DNA of 64,000 nt from Sycobia sp. Sy_11 (taxonomy: Eukaryota; Arthropoda; Insecta; Hymenoptera; Epichrysomallidae), in NCBI GenBank assembly GCA_018907035.1, contig JACCIC010000165.1, positions 620,001 to 684,000 on the forward strand. Direction: 5' to 3'. A program made the position numbers and the translations under genes. Numbering within the stretch: position 1 is the stretch's first letter; each line of letters starts with the position of its first letter. The notes below the pieces were generated by a model. It did no database searches. It saw only the letters and a list, made by a program, of their open reading frames with translations, and had not been told where the DNA came from. Of the stretch, positions 43,553 through 55,897 are shown one piece after another.

Positions 43553-43684
43553 GAACTAACGAAGCACAAAGTTAAAGAAGTAGTGAGGGTTTGTGAACCA
43601 ACTTATAAAGTAGAAGAATTAAAATCAGAGGGTATAAATGTTATTGACCTTGTTTTTGATGACGGGACTTTTCCACCAAATGAG
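43553..43684 (+). CDS. PRL-1: PRL/PTP4A protein tyrosine phosphatase, second coding exon
   Basis: 132 bases, 44 codons, phase 0 at both ends, bounded by ttctttcag and gtatta. The translation begins ELTKHKVKEVVRVCEPTYKV and continues through 'LKSEGINVIDLVFDDGTFPP' to Asn-Glu. It matches the PRL region after the N-terminal strand: the 'VRVCE.TY' block and the conserved 'DDG..P' WPFDDG-type loop, where the general-acid Asp resides. It joins exactly to the exon ending at 25636. The next part of the protein (VVDxW..., then the HCVAGLGR catalytic loop) was searched for by eye to the window end and not found. Confidence 0.92.
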
Positions 43685-44105
43685 GTATTATTAATTATTT
43701 AATTTATATTTTAATAATTCAGTAAAGTAAATTATTTATTATTATGATTGGTCCTGTAGTTTATACAAAGTAAAAATAAATTAATATAATTTGGATATAT
43801 GTAATGGTACCCAGTCGAGCACGTAAGCAAGTATCGTAACCCTTGCCTATTTTTCCGTATATAGAACTTTACTCTATTTTTGTGAGGGTATAGATGTAAT
43901 ATTTTTTTAAACTTTCATAGCCTCTGGTTTTATTTAGTATGAAAAAATAAAGTAATACATTATAAGTTATAAATATTTTTATTGATCTTGTAGTTTTTAT
44001 ACAATAACTAGAATTCCTCGTTTTGGCTTCGTCTGAAATAATAATGTAATTTTCTAAATATTTAAATAATATTTATGTATTAAGTGAATAAGCAAATTTT
44101 CAGTG
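43685..44105. other. Start of next PRL-1 intron, AT-rich
   Basis: Follows the exon 2 donor site (gtatta). No gene seen. If the gene continues, all the rest of the window is intronic. Confidence 0.6.
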
Positions 44106-44930
44106 TTTTTTCCAAAATATGAAGTTTTGTTATGACAACATGGTTACCTATCCTTTATTGTGTCGTAAATGAAAACCTATAACTTTTTCCCATGTTTCTG
44201 GTAATTTATGAAAAAATATTTACGTTATTCGAGCCCAAGAACATATTGTGCCGATTTTCGATTCCCTCTAATAAACTGAATCGTATTTACGTAAGAGCGT
44301 TCTGCGTTGATCGAAACAAGTGGTTATCAGATGGTGCTAAGATGGGACTTTAAGGTTCGTGATGCAGAATTTCCCATTCATTATTCTCCAAATAGTTTTT
44401 GATCGTAGCTGCAACCTGTGACCGAGTGTTATCGGTGAAAAATCGATGAAAAACGACGAACTCATGCCTGGTCTCATATCTGGCCGCTTTTCCTGTAACG
44501 CTCGCTCCAAACGAATAAGCTGGGTTCGACACAATGGTCCTTTGATGGTTTGACTACCCGGAAGCAGTTCATAGTATACAAGACCCTTTCGAACCCACCA
44601 TATGCAAAGCATGACCTTATCTATATAGATATTTATTTGGAATAAATTCCAATGCTTTATGCTCAGAGAAACGGCTTGTTGCGTGATGTCCAATGATGCT
44701 GCAAGTTCTTCTTGAATCCGACACTAATCCTCATCCAGCCGTCTTCAACTTCAAAAGCACTACTTTCAAACCAATTGAACCACTCGCCGCACTTCGATTC
44801 ACCAATACATTCCGTCCCATAGGTTTCCAACAGCTAGCTGACGTATACACAATGTTCAAATATAACACATTAAGTTTGCGTTTCTGCCTAGTATCCACTC
44901 GTGACGTCATCTTTTGACTAACGCTGAAAA
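44106..44930 (-). pseudogene. mariner transposase relic G (mauritiana-like)
   Basis: Minus strand, in order with shifts: 'GESKCGEWFNWFESSAFEVE' (first HTH end), 'MDITQQAVSLSIKHW' (second HTH), 'KVMLCIWWVRKGLVYYELLP', 'RTQLIRLERALQEKRPDM', 'ATIKNYLENNEWEILHHEP', and remnants of the C-terminus ('HKLPETWEKVI') near 44210. The first catalytic region is deleted. Distinct from B1 and B2 in detail. TIRs not identified. Confidence 0.75.
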
Positions 44931-45699
44931 CTTACTTCGACACCATATAAAAGATGCTCTTTCTATAAATCTGTAGTTCTACAAAATGTTCTATCTATGA
45001 TAATATTTATGGAAAAAAAGTGAACAATTCTATCTCGGGGTCTCCCTAAAACTTCGCTAGTCCTTTGCTCTATTTGTCTGGATATATATGTACTTATGGT
45101 TTTTGGTGCACTAATTCATAATTGTTTTAAACGAAAATTGAATATTTTGTCATGTCCGAAGTCTAGCTTTCCTTTTTCTCCTCTAGAAAGCCCTAACTGA
45201 TGAGAAATCAAAATGAAACCAGAACGGAAAACATGTCCAACGCGCAAATTTGCTTTCATAAACAATAAATTAAATTATGTATCTATGATCACAATTTGGC
45301 CAAATGAAGAAGGATTTGTACCTTAATATAAATTGAGACTGCAAAATAATTTGGGGCGTTTGATCCCATTTCTTAAGCGGAACCAACGACACTAGTACGT
45401 TAAATAAAGCAGTTATTTTAAATCATCATAATGTATTAATTTATTTCAAAAGTTTCCACATTGGAGCTGGTGAGAGCAGCCAAAAATAAGAAGTAAGTAA
45501 GTAAAATACATATATTTATACTTCTACAAAAGAAAAACAATTCAACACGAGTGCCGATGGAACTAAGATCCTACTACAAAGACGTGTCGTGATTTAAATA
45601 TTAATTCTTAAGAATGTAGGCGTCACAAATAGTTTCTTAATAATAAAAACTATATATATATACTATCACAATACATACCAAATCTCTACAAGCGAACTT
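44931..45699. other. AT-rich DNA, no gene seen
   Basis: Nothing recognised. Confidence 0.4.
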
Positions 45700-46039
45700 T
45701 AATGCCGCAGAAAAAATAAATGCGACTCTAAACCATCAAAGAGTACAGAATTAAAATATAAAACTAAAAATTAAATATCGAAAACCTTGAAATTTTAGAA
45801 TACTTAATGAGCCAAATAGAAGAGAAGAAACAAATAGTCACACTATAAAAAGTACTAGAAGCACCAAAACTCAAAAAACAACTAGAGGAAAATTCGAAAT
45901 CAAAGATTTTCAAAGAAAAATTGAAAATAAGACATTCTCCTCCCTCCATCTGTATAAAACATATTACAATAAGCTTAAAACTTAGCCCTGATAAATAGAG
46001 TCAGTCGTCGAATTCTAATATTAAACAAATTCCATAGGC

Positions 46040-46800
46040 ATCTAATTCCACTCTCTTAGAAAACTTAAACAACGTATGTTCATTCGCGGAATCGAAGACA
46101 ATAATTATGAAAGCATAAAAATGATGCAAAACGAAGAAAACACATCTATACAAACAAACCTGGTATTCGATATAATACTGAACGATTTATAAAATCTAAA
46201 AAAAGTACAAAGTAATAGTAGTAATAGTAGTAATAATAATAGTAGTAAAGTAATAATAATAATAGTAAACAGTCATAACTAAAATTTCCCCCAATGCAAC
46301 TACAATCAATCGGCATATAATAATACTAGAAATGCAAACATTATAATATGTACCAAATGGGAATATAAACATGTGACTACTGAAAGATAAAAGGTCATAT
46401 GCTAGATGAATGCAGGGAATGAGAAGCGTGAAAACAAATGAAATATTCTAAACAATCTAAGTATAAATTTTGCGACAAATTTGGTAATAACAGAATAGAC
46501 TGCATCGAATTAAAAAAATTTGAGACTGAAAATGAAAATTGTAAGGGAATAGGTCAGACGAACATTGAATGCTCTGTAAATCGGCAAGTATCAAATAACG
46601 CAATCGACACAATTCTAAATGCAAAACCTAAAACAGTCGGAATTACAAAATTTATGATAAACGGGCCATGCTGTTGCTTCCATATAGAGCCCAATGACTT
46701 TGCAATACCACAAAATGGAAGTCTGGGAATATAGCTACTAACAGAACACAAACTGCGACTCGATGAACGCTATTTAGAAATAAATAATAAGAAATTGAAA
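46040..46800 (+). pseudogene. gypsy gag/nucleocapsid-protease relic
   Basis: Asn/Ser-rich tail, then Cys-containing segments (FCDKFGNNRIDC; CKGIGQTNIEC) resembling nucleocapsid CCHC knuckles that lack the His. Following 'AIDTILNAKPKTVGITKFMI' could be the start of the retroviral-type protease region. Heavily decayed. Confidence 0.5.
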
Positions 46801-47703
46801 ATGAAACAAGGTTAAAAAATTACAGTAGAATAGAATAAAAAAATAACCAAACATGTACAAATAATAAAAAAAAACAGACGAGTTCTCTGAACAGAAAGCA
46901 ACAATTTACAAATCGTATATAGCAACAACTTACAAATCACATATAAAAGAAAAAAAACTTATAATAGTAAATAAAATAGACTGCTATTTAGAGAAAGAAG
47001 ACGAAAGAATTTTTTTTTCTTTTCCCGAAACTGAAAAGTCCATGAACGAACATCGATTTTCAACGATGGAGAAAATTGAATCCCTGAAAGAACTTAAGGC
47101 AAACTAAAAAATTACCAAGAAAATGAACATCTCATTGTGAATGTGCTGTACATGTTTTTATCGTTAACATGCAGTTCATTTTGAAATACTATCTAATTTC
47201 TGGTAGAATATACTTATATTATATGCGGATTTGCTTTTGTTTCCAAACAATAGTTTTCTACTACGTTTGTTTAATGACACTATTACTAGCTCTGTATGTA
47301 TTAGTATTAATGTGTAATAGAACATTGGATATCATAGTGTTCTCGACATAGTTCATTGAAATTATTTTTAAAATTCATTTGCTACAAGGCGTTCACCATA
47401 TATTAGCTGCTATTTGTAATATTTTTGTTATTTTCGAAATACTTGTTATTGTATTTGAGCTTTGGTATTAGTTTCTTGTATTTAAATGGTATTTGTTACT
47501 TTTTTTTGCTTATCGCTTCCTGATTAATATTAGCGTTCTATATTCTGTATCATATATTTCTTCCATTGTAATACTTTTATTGAAGTCAATGTATAATTGT
47601 ACGATATGTGAATCTTTTGAATGAAAAATATCTAAAATTTTCACTTCTTTAATATAATAGTTCTTAATAGTGTGACGTTCAATAACATTAAAAAAAATAT
47701 ATA

Positions 47704-48919
47704 CGAGGGTGGATTGATAAGTTTCCGGCCTGACCAAGAGATGGCACCACCAGTTATAATTTCAGTCAGATATAGCTATAGTTTCAGTCAGTCAACATGT
47801 TAGTTCAAGTTTAAGAGCACGCTGAACTCTGTGTTTTTCGTAAAAATGGAAAAGCTAGAAAATCGTGTTGTCATCAAATACTTTTATTTGAAGGGGTTAA
47901 CGCCGAAGGAAATTAAAAAAGAGATGGATTCAACATTGGGCACATCGTCCCCATCATATTCAACCGTTAAGAAGTGGGTTTCCGAGTTTAAAAAGGATAG
48001 TGTGAGCACCTCTGATGAGCCTCGCTCAGGACGCCACACTGAGGTTACAACTCCAGATATGATTAAAAGTGCGTGAGATAGCTGAGATCTATAAGATGTC
48101 ATATGAACGTGTACAAAATATTTTGCACCAATATTTGTATATGGAAAAGCTCTGTGCAAGATGGGTGCCGCGTTTGCTAACAGTCGATCAAAAATTTATT
48201 CAAAAGAACATTTCTACCGCCAATTTGGCGTTGTATAAGCGTAATCCAAGCGAATTTTTGCGTCGATTCGTAACCGTTGACGAAACATGGGTCCATCACT
48301 ACAATCCTGAAACCAAACAACAGTCTAATCAGTGGATTGGACCAGGGGAACCAACTCCAAAAAAGGCAAAAACAATTTTTTCGGCGAAGAAGGTTATGGA
48401 TACTGTTTTTTTGGGATGCAAGAGGTATTATATACATTGATTACCTTGAAAAGGGTAAAACTATCACTGGCCAATACTACGCAGACTTATTGCAACGTTT
48501 GAGCCACGAACTGAAAATTAAACGACCTCATCTGGCGAAGAAAAAATCTTGTTTTATCACGATAACGCACCAGCGCACACGTCAATCATTGCGATGGCTA
48601 AAATCAACGAGCTGAAGTTTGAATTGATGCCGCATCCTCCCTACTCTCCAGATCTAGCCCCGAGTGACTACTATCTGTTTCCTAACCTCAAAGAATGGCT
48701 TGGCGGTAAGAGATTTGCGGACAATGAAGAAGTAATCGAAGCTTTAAAGGGTATTTTGAGGAGCTTGACAAATCAGTCTACGGAGATGGCATTACTAGAC
48801 TAGAACATCGCTATGAGAAATGTATCAGCCTTGGAGGAGATTATGTTGAGAAATAAAAAAAAAATTCTTAAAAACGTTGTTTTTCTTGGTCAGGCCGGAA
48901 GCTGATCAATTCACCCTCG
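47704..48919 (+). mobile_element. mariner element A4 (irritans-like), full length
   Basis: Ends cgagggtggattgataag and gatcaattcaccctcg, with TA at 47702-47703 and 48920-48921. 1216 bp. The best preserved family-A copy here, inserted in the gypsy relic. Confidence 0.92.
47847..48856 (+). pseudogene. mariner transposase pseudogene (A4), all catalytic regions visible
   Basis: [17 protein letters not shown] start, then 'YSTVKKWVSEFKKDSVSTSD' HTH part. A deletion/shift at about 48065 joins to 'REIAEIYKMSYERVQNILHQ', 'CARWVPRLLTVDQKFIQKNI' and 'RFVTVDETWVHHYNPETKQQ' (first Asp, canonical DETW). A shift at about 48405 precedes 'IDYLEKGKTITGQYYADLLQ'; a shift at about 48545 precedes 'MFYHDNAPAHTSIIAMAKIN' (second Asp) and 'PPYSPDLAPSDYYLFPNLKE' (third Asp), with a last shift near 48755. 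DD34D. The catalytic residues are intact but four or so frame breaks kill it. Confidence 0.9.
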
Positions 48920-48933
48920 TATGTATATGTGTA

Positions 48934-48937
<4 letters not shown>

Positions 48938-48980
<43 letters not shown>
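48938..48980. repeat. (TA)n microsatellite beside A4
   Basis: TA run starting about 20 bp after the element end. Confidence 0.95.
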
Positions 48981-48981
<1 letters not shown>

Positions 48982-49329
48982 AGCATTGTTTCAAAAGTTT
49001 ACAGACTTCTTAAATTGGGTTTCATGTCCGAAAAAGCGTCGACACATGTGTATCATATCTGGCGAGGGGGTACTTACAAGGAGGCAACATAAGTATTGAT
49101 TAATAAATAAATATTTTTTGAAAAAATCAAAAGTCACCATAATATTTTAACACACCCATATAATAAAGAAACCTAAGACTACAGAACATTATATTCTATG
49201 AGAATAAAAGATTACAGAATAAGAAAACACACAGTATACAAAGCTATAGATAAAAACATTTTCCTAGAATGTTATACAATAAAACCCGATAATACAAATG
49301 ACCTATTTACTTAAAAACAATTTTCACTA

Positions 49330-49860
49330 TCTGATAAAATGAAAGAAGCTGTGATAAATGAGTTACAGAAAGCCTGGAAAATACGTAGAGGAGACATAGT
49401 CATAGACTACAGAAAACTAAACGAGAAAACCAAGAAAATCATGCCAACCTCCTACATAATGCCTTCATTTACAGTGATCTTCCACGAAATAGACAGTAAT
49501 AGCTACTGAACCATGCTAGACCTAGTATCAGGATTTCATCAATTTCAAATGAAACACTTAAATATGCACAAAACAGCGTTTAGCATTCAGCCCTTAGGAT
49601 ATTTCGAGATGAAAATGTTACCCTTTGAACTCATAAACTCACCTACAACATTCCAACGAGTAATAAATAACATACAGTACGAACTGATCGAAAAAATATG
49701 CTTTGTACATATCGATAATATAATTATATTCGCACCAACTATAGAACTGCCAACAAACGATTTAAGACAGTAGAAAATAAATTAAGAGAAGCAGGACTTA
49801 AATTATCGCAAGAAAAATGCGAGTTTCCAAAAGAAAGAGAATATTTTGAGGATACATTGT
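49330..49860 (+). pseudogene. gypsy reverse transcriptase relic
   Basis: 'GDIVIDYRKLNEKTKKIMPT' (RT N-terminal motif), a stop, then 'MLDLVSGFHQFQMKHLNMHK' (motif A, D of DL.SG), 'TAFSIQPLGYFEMKMLPFEL' and 'NSPTTFQRVINNIQYEL' (motif B), and 'CFVHIDNIIIFAPT' (motif C; YLDD-type box reads HIDN). This is a clear Ty3/gypsy RT with a lost active-site Asp and stops. Confidence 0.85.
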
Positions 49861-50089
49861 AAATAAAAATGGGATTAAAGTGAGCCTTCAAAAAAAACGG
49901 TACAAAATTTAAGTAGTAAAAGGATTAAGAGAATTTCTAGAATTTTCAGGGTATTATAAATGATTTATTTACGATTTATTATATTATTAAATACGACTTC
50001 AAAAATCGACAAACTTCATATGGAATCGAGAGCATCAAAAAGCTTGTGACAAACTTAAAGAAAATGCCATGCTGAATTCCACTATTAGA

Positions 50090-50400
50090 GTTTTAAAAAG
50101 CGCCTAACTAAAGTACCATACATACGAAAAAGTAACTTTAGCAATTATTTTTAGAATTAAAAGCTTTAATAGTGACATTTTTGACAACAACTTCACGATA
50201 TTCATAGACCAGAAATCGCTATTATCATTTAAGACAACAGACCAAAATGTAGTAGGAGTACAACATGACGACTAGAACTAGTAACTTACAACCACTATAT
50301 TATTTATAAAAAAAGGAAAAATAAGCATAAACGCAAACGCAATCCCAAGAAACCCGATAAAAAATAGTATATGTATAATAATGCGGGCACAAATTAAGAA
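50090..50400 (+). pseudogene. gypsy RNase H relic
   Basis: 'YHTYEKVTLAIIFRIKSFNS' (compare YST.EKELLAI.F..K.FR.YL), 'NFTIFIDQKSLLSFKTTDQN' (compare FTI.TDHK.L), then 'TTILFIKKGKISINANAIPR' (compare I.YKKGK.N.NADALSR). Typical gypsy RNase H end. The catalytic Asp of 'NADALSR' is Asn-Ala-Asn-Ala here. Confidence 0.8.
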
Positions 50401-50659
50401 AAGGGGAAATAGAAACCAATATAAAACGAAAACTATAAGAAACGAAAACAAAACTGCTAAAACGAAAAATGAAGACAATAGCAAACACAAATTTAGGGAA
50501 AATAATTAATAAACTCACAAAATAATAATATTATACAAGCAACAGATTCCAATGTAGCTAGAAATAACATCATACAAATACTTATCCATGAAGGGAAATA
50601 CATAGGGAATAACTACTAAATTAGTAAATGGTTTTATCAGTCTATTTATCGTCTTTGTA

Positions 50660-50960
50660 ATATAATATTTATTACACTATAATAATGACAGTTAGACCCT
50701 TGTTTATAATTACCCTCGAAGACTCTGAAATAGAATTTACTACTTAAAAGATTTTAGTCCTTGAAGATGAATTGTAACGATTCGGAAAGTCAGGCACTAA
50801 AGAAAATTATAAACCCAACGGTAAAGCTGATTAAACTTAATAATGTATTATATGCGAAATACTTGACTAAGAATTTGTTATTGTTAAGAAACGAAGAGAA
50901 AGAGGAGTTAGAGATATATTTAACAATCAGAGAATGAATATTGTAGATCTTAAAACTTAA
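50660..50960. mobile_element. PLE pseudo-LTR-like remnant
   Basis: 50685-50730 (gacagttagacccttgttta...accctcgaagactctgaaa) is a decayed pseudo-LTR start. It is followed by a hammerhead-like motif and by an open stretch on the plus strand (about 50775-50938) with no recognised domain. Confidence 0.5.
50757..50793 (+). ncRNA. Hammerhead-like motif, degenerate
   Basis: GUCC, UUGAAGA (for CUGANGA), a six-pair stem-II hairpin GAAUUG-UAA-CGAUUC, then GGAAAGUC. The core is altered at several sites and stem I is not clearly formed, so it is a relic if real. Confidence 0.35.
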
Positions 50961-52341
50961 AAGACTGTAGCAGTAGGCAAATATCAATCTCCTTTCTGGA
51001 TAATTGAAATTAAGATTATTCATAAGTAAATGGTTTTAAATACTGAGGAGGTATCGAACAAATATAATGTGCAAAGTGAAATATTAACCACACATGTGAA
51101 TAATCAGGAATCGAAAGAAAGAAAAAAGCTGTAGAAATAGCTTTAAACAGAAAAGAAACCTGGTTAAATCGATAAAACGAGATATTAGAATCAGACTTAT
51201 CAAAATCGGTAAATGATGGAACGATACATGTTGATGCTCATGAGATAGAAGTGCATAAAATTGGATAACATTCTGAAATATATTACTAAAAAAGTTTTTC
51301 TAATAAAATATTGAAAACCAAATTGTATCGTATTCCAAATTGTACCAGATTGTATCGTGAATCGTATAACGAAATCAGATCATGGAAATAATCGGATTTT
51401 TTTGGCTGCATAAGTATATAGGTGATTATATTATAAATCTTTTCATATGATAATATAGAAGTAAATTCATGTACCAGAACAATATTTATATTAAATATTT
51501 TTCTAAAATATTCCGAGATTCAAAGAAAATTAATTATACAACAAAATAACAGCTTAACAATGGACCGTTAAAAATAGCTCAGTTCATTTTATACGTATCC
51601 CTTTCTATAACAGCATATGTAGTTTCTACAAAATATATTTAAAAATCTGAAAAATAATAGTAAATAAATTTGTTACACGGAAATGCAGGTTGAAAAAATA
51701 ATGATAAATGGCATATCTTTTTGATTTTTAAAAGTGTTGTACGCAGATGAATAATGGATATTAAAATGAGTATTCACTTGATATCAAATTATAATAAACA
51801 GAGGACAAACAAAATATGGTTATTTAATAATACATGAGTAGATTAAAAAATTATCACTCAAAATTCATAAAAATATATTTTACAAATAATTACTATTCTC
51901 ACGTGGACTAATGTTATTAGGTGAATTGAGGATTCATGTTTTTAGGTGAACATTCTTCTGCTATTTATTCTGATAATCCAGCATTATTAAAAATAAAAAG
52001 CAGTTATCAACTTTCCAAGTCCGTCCCCACAAAGTTTGTAGGTAAATAAATCAAATATGGAAATTAAAAATATAAACTCTAAATCTCAAAGTTGATAGTC
52101 ATAATAACAATTGTTGACTTTTCTTGAATTGTATATTTTCAATTAGAATTCATTTGAAATTGATTGGTCAAATCTCCAGAAATAATATGCAATAAAAATA
52201 TATATACGTTGAAACAATTCTTAGTGTCACATCATTTCTTGCACGGACAGATCGAATGGCAAAGCTCCCAAATAGTAACAAAAGTCTGTTTTCAAGGGCC
52301 TACAGGAATAAATATAAAAGTAATTCATGCGCATTATGAAC

Positions 52342-52399
<58 letters not shown>

Positions 52400-52957
52400 T
52401 ACTTAATCAAACAAATGTTTTGTCAAACATTTCCTTTCGATGATACGTTATTATTTTCTGTTTGTACCAACTTTAGATTTTTACTTAAATTTCCTTTATA
52501 TATTTAAGAGATGCGTCTTCTGGTTTATTATTGACATATTACATTCTGCATTATTTATATTTGAATCGTTTTCATACTTTTAAATGTATCTACGCTGTTT
52601 ACGAATTAGCTTCGAATTTAAACAATGCTGATCAAATCAAAAATATTAGAGTTATCTTTTTAATATTTAAATTTAAATACTTTTTGATTTGTCTCCATTA
52701 AAAAAGGTAAAATGTTATTATATTTTTGGATGTAACTACTTTGTAATACGTTTAATGAAATTTTCAGAGTACTCAAAAGCCATAATAGACGCTCCGATAA
52801 AGTTTCTCAGTTGTTGTTCAACATATAAAAAAACGCTTTCACTTTACTAATTGAAAATCTACCCGGAGAAGTCGTCGATAGACCACTGCAAATCGGCTTC
52901 TACCGTCCGAACACAAGACTACAATTTTTTTCCTGTAGTAGCGGGCTGTAATATATA
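50961..52957. other. AT-rich DNA with (TA)n at 52342-52398
   Basis: No gene recognised. The 57-bp TA microsatellite produces a spurious Ile-Tyr frame. Confidence 0.5.
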
Positions 52958-53749
52958 CGAGGTGTAATAAAAAAAGAAGGCGAATTTTCACATTTCGTGG
53001 ACTGCGTACATTAGAAATAAAAAAATTTTTTATTTTATATTGGTACGCTTGTCTCCAACAAAACGATAGAATCTGATATACCGATTGCGAGGCTCACTCA
53101 ATCTGTAAGGCACAGTCAAGATTTCAAAAAAATTTTGTGTATGTAGCGTATTCTAAACAACGAAAGTCTTAACAAATATCATGATATGTTATATGAGGAT
53201 TCATGAACGTTTGCAAAGAAAATGAACTTTTCAATATCAGACACGTACGATTTCTCGAAAACTTTGTCTGCAGAGATTATTTTAATAAATGCAAAATAGA
53301 GGATCTCATGGTATCTATTGAAATTAATAGCAAAAGGCATAGTAAAAGCGATCAAAGGAAGGAAAATAATATAAAGTATATAGAAAAACGACGTAGCAGC
53401 ACTTCCCTAAAAGGAAAGGTCTGAAAATCTTTTTTTCATAAACGAAGAGAGATCGGAGAAACAAGTGATCTGAAAAATAACACATTGCTTGTAAAGATAG
53501 AGAGGCAGTGATCGCTGGAAAAGAGCAGTAGATAAAATTAAATTATAACATGAAAAATCGGTATTCAAATTCTAAAAACAGAATTAATATATAAAAAATT
53601 ATAACATATATATTAATTATTAATATATATTAAATTATAACATGAAAAATCGTTATTATAAAAAACAGAATTAATATATAAAAAAAATACAATGCTTCAC
53701 CGTATACGCTAAATTCTAGTAAACTGGGGTTTTAAGGATAAAAATATTG

Positions 53750-54490
53750 ATAACTTAAGGAAAGCTTATATCCTCATACCTAGATTAGTGTTAGTTTTGA
53801 TCCTTTCTGACTATATCTAAAAAATTTCAAAGACAAATAATGCAATTAGATATCTGGATAACCTTCTTCTATGGAGATATCGAATATATCTCCCTGCCAA
53901 TATAGTTGATAATAGGAGATTTAGGAAACAAGAATGGTTGATTAAGCTATGAAAAGCATTGTATAGACTGAAAATAAGCCCAAGCAGATGGAATGTGAAG
54001 TTTACTATAATTAAAAACTGCGGTTACATATTCGACACTAGATTCATATCAATTTGTTACGTATAGCACTAATAGCTTTTGTGTTTTATTGTATATTTGG
54101 TCGATATACTGTTTGAGGGAAATGCGAAACCGAATTACGCATTAATAAAGAAACTGAGATAAGAGTTTAAGGGAAAGATCTGCGGTAACTCGTCCAAATG
54201 CTTAGGCATCAAAATAAATAGAGATTTAAATAATAAATCAGTGTATTATTACAGCAAAAATATAATGATAACATGTTGAAAAAACTTGACATTAATGATA
54301 TTACGCCGGAATTATACTAATGATATTGCATGTTGATCTAATAGAGATTGGAGCAACCGAGCTACCGAATACGCTATATTTCAGGGTAGCAGCTACACTG
54401 TTAACATGCTAGCAGGCGCCAAGTCAATTCGAGTTGTAGTCGAAAATGGTGAAAAATATTTCGGTTCTTGAAATTAAATAAGCAGGCTAT
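53750..54490 (+). pseudogene. Ty1/copia reverse transcriptase-RNase H relic
   Basis: With many frame changes the plus strand shows 'MQLDIWITFFYGDIEYI' (compare QMDV.TAFLNG.L.E), 'KALYRLKISPSRWNVKFTII' (compare KALYGLKQ.PR.W), 'SSKCLGIKINRDLNNKSVYY' (compare KFLGI.I.RD...I.L.Q) and 'SNRDWSNRATEYAIFQGSSY' (compare D.DWA.....R.ST.G). These are copia RT and RNase H landmarks in order. Very decayed. Confidence 0.6.
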
Positions 54491-55209
54491 TAACTATATT
54501 GCGATAACCTAGTTGCTCGTGCATGTGCGACCACCAATGGAATTTTAGACACATGATACAGAAGAGGGAACAATTGGTAAAACAATGTGATAAGTGGGGA
54601 TTTATAAATAGTAGTTCAGTATATACATAGACTAGCTGATACATGTATTAAAATGCCAACTGTATGAATACTGTATTCACACATTAATTTACAATCGTTG
54701 TAACAAATATGAGAGAGGAAGAGAATTGTTGTAATATTTAGATAAAAAAAAGCTTACAATCAACTTATTTAGTTTTATGCAGTAATTTATTAACTATTTT
54801 TGTATTAACAATTAATATTTATAAATAATTATTTTATTATCTATATTCATTATTACAAATAACTATATCAAATTGACACACAATCTAATAAACAATTTTT
54901 TTTAAATAAAACTATTTTGTACTAATCGATACACAAATTTATGAAATTATTTATTGTATTTCACAATGAATTAATATTCGCGTTATTTATAATGTACGAT
55001 ACGATACTTGAAATATAAACTTGTATATTTAAATTCTGCAATAGAATTTAGTTATATACTGAGAACAAATAGTCTTCATCGAGAAAAACCTTTAGGATGA
55101 ACAATCTGATTAAAAAACCATATTTTGTTTAAAATATTACATTAAAGATATTCTTAAAAATATTTATATTTTCTGCATGATTGACTTATATTTTCTAAAA
55201 GAAATTAAA

Positions 55210-55690
55210 TGGAATTAACGTTATGACTGTTTTGACCAAATCTAAGTCATGATTGAAGTCATTTATCAGTTTCTGAGCAATACTTCCGCAGCATTTCTTT
55301 TGGTCAAAATTTAGCTATTTCAGAACTAACTTTGCTAATACACGTTGCATGCCCAAAACCTTCGTTAAAATTGCTTACCACAAATCAAATAATATACCTA
55401 CATCATCAGCAACTTCTCTTACGGTAATTTGATAATTTCTCTATTTTCTTCATTTATTCAACGTTTTCGTCAGTTGTTCCTGGGTCATCCAGAGCTATTT
55501 TCGTCATTGGTGTCTTATCAACCTTCTTGGGAGAGCCTTTTCCATTTATCAACTTTTTTACTTAGAGTAGATTTACCGTAAACCATTTTTCATATTTCAA
55601 TTGTTCTGGAATACTTTATTTCATTTTACACACAAAATTGAATGCAAATTCCATTGATTTCTATAGTAGGTAATGGTAGAACATATAAAA
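55210..55690 (-). pseudogene. mariner transposase N-terminal relic (D3)
   Basis: Minus strand: 'INGKGSPKKVDKTPMTKIAL' (compare RVEDEPR.GRP), then 'VREVADDVGILFDLW'-like second HTH, 'LGMQRVLAKLVLK' and 'LNFDQKKCCGSIAQKLINDF', ending 'DLDLVKTVIT' just before the first catalytic Asp. D-lineage; stops and shifts throughout. Confidence 0.65.
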
Positions 55691-55897
55691 CACTTTTGAA
55701 TTGCATGCCTCTCGTAAATAAATTAAAAATAGCGGATAAGTGAAACTATGAACCTGTGTTCGAAGTAAGTGTATCAAAATAAACTACAAAAAATCGAAGG
55801 TAGAACGTACTCAGACTGCGAAATTCGAAAATTCACCTTACTTTTTGATCACACTTCGTATGCATAGATATATTTGTTTCTATTACTATTAGGTGTA

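Larger units (their letters stand above)
45700..50640 (+). mobile_element. Ty3/gypsy retrotransposon relic, split by mariner A4
   Basis: Plus-strand gag-like (46040-46800), reverse transcriptase (49330-49860) and RNase H (50090-50400) remains lie in the normal gypsy order, interrupted by A4 (47704-48919). LTRs were not identified and the outer limits are approximate. Confidence 0.65.
52958..55858 (-). mobile_element. mariner element D3 with nested copia relic
   Basis: Left end cgaggtgtaataaaaaaaga (TA at 52956-52957) and right end ctttttgatcacacttcg (TA at 55859-55860) are imperfect inverted repeats over about 50 bp. The N-terminal transposase part is on the minus strand next to the right end. 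The element is far longer than a mariner because foreign DNA, including a copia relic at 53750-54490, lies inside. Confidence 0.6.
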
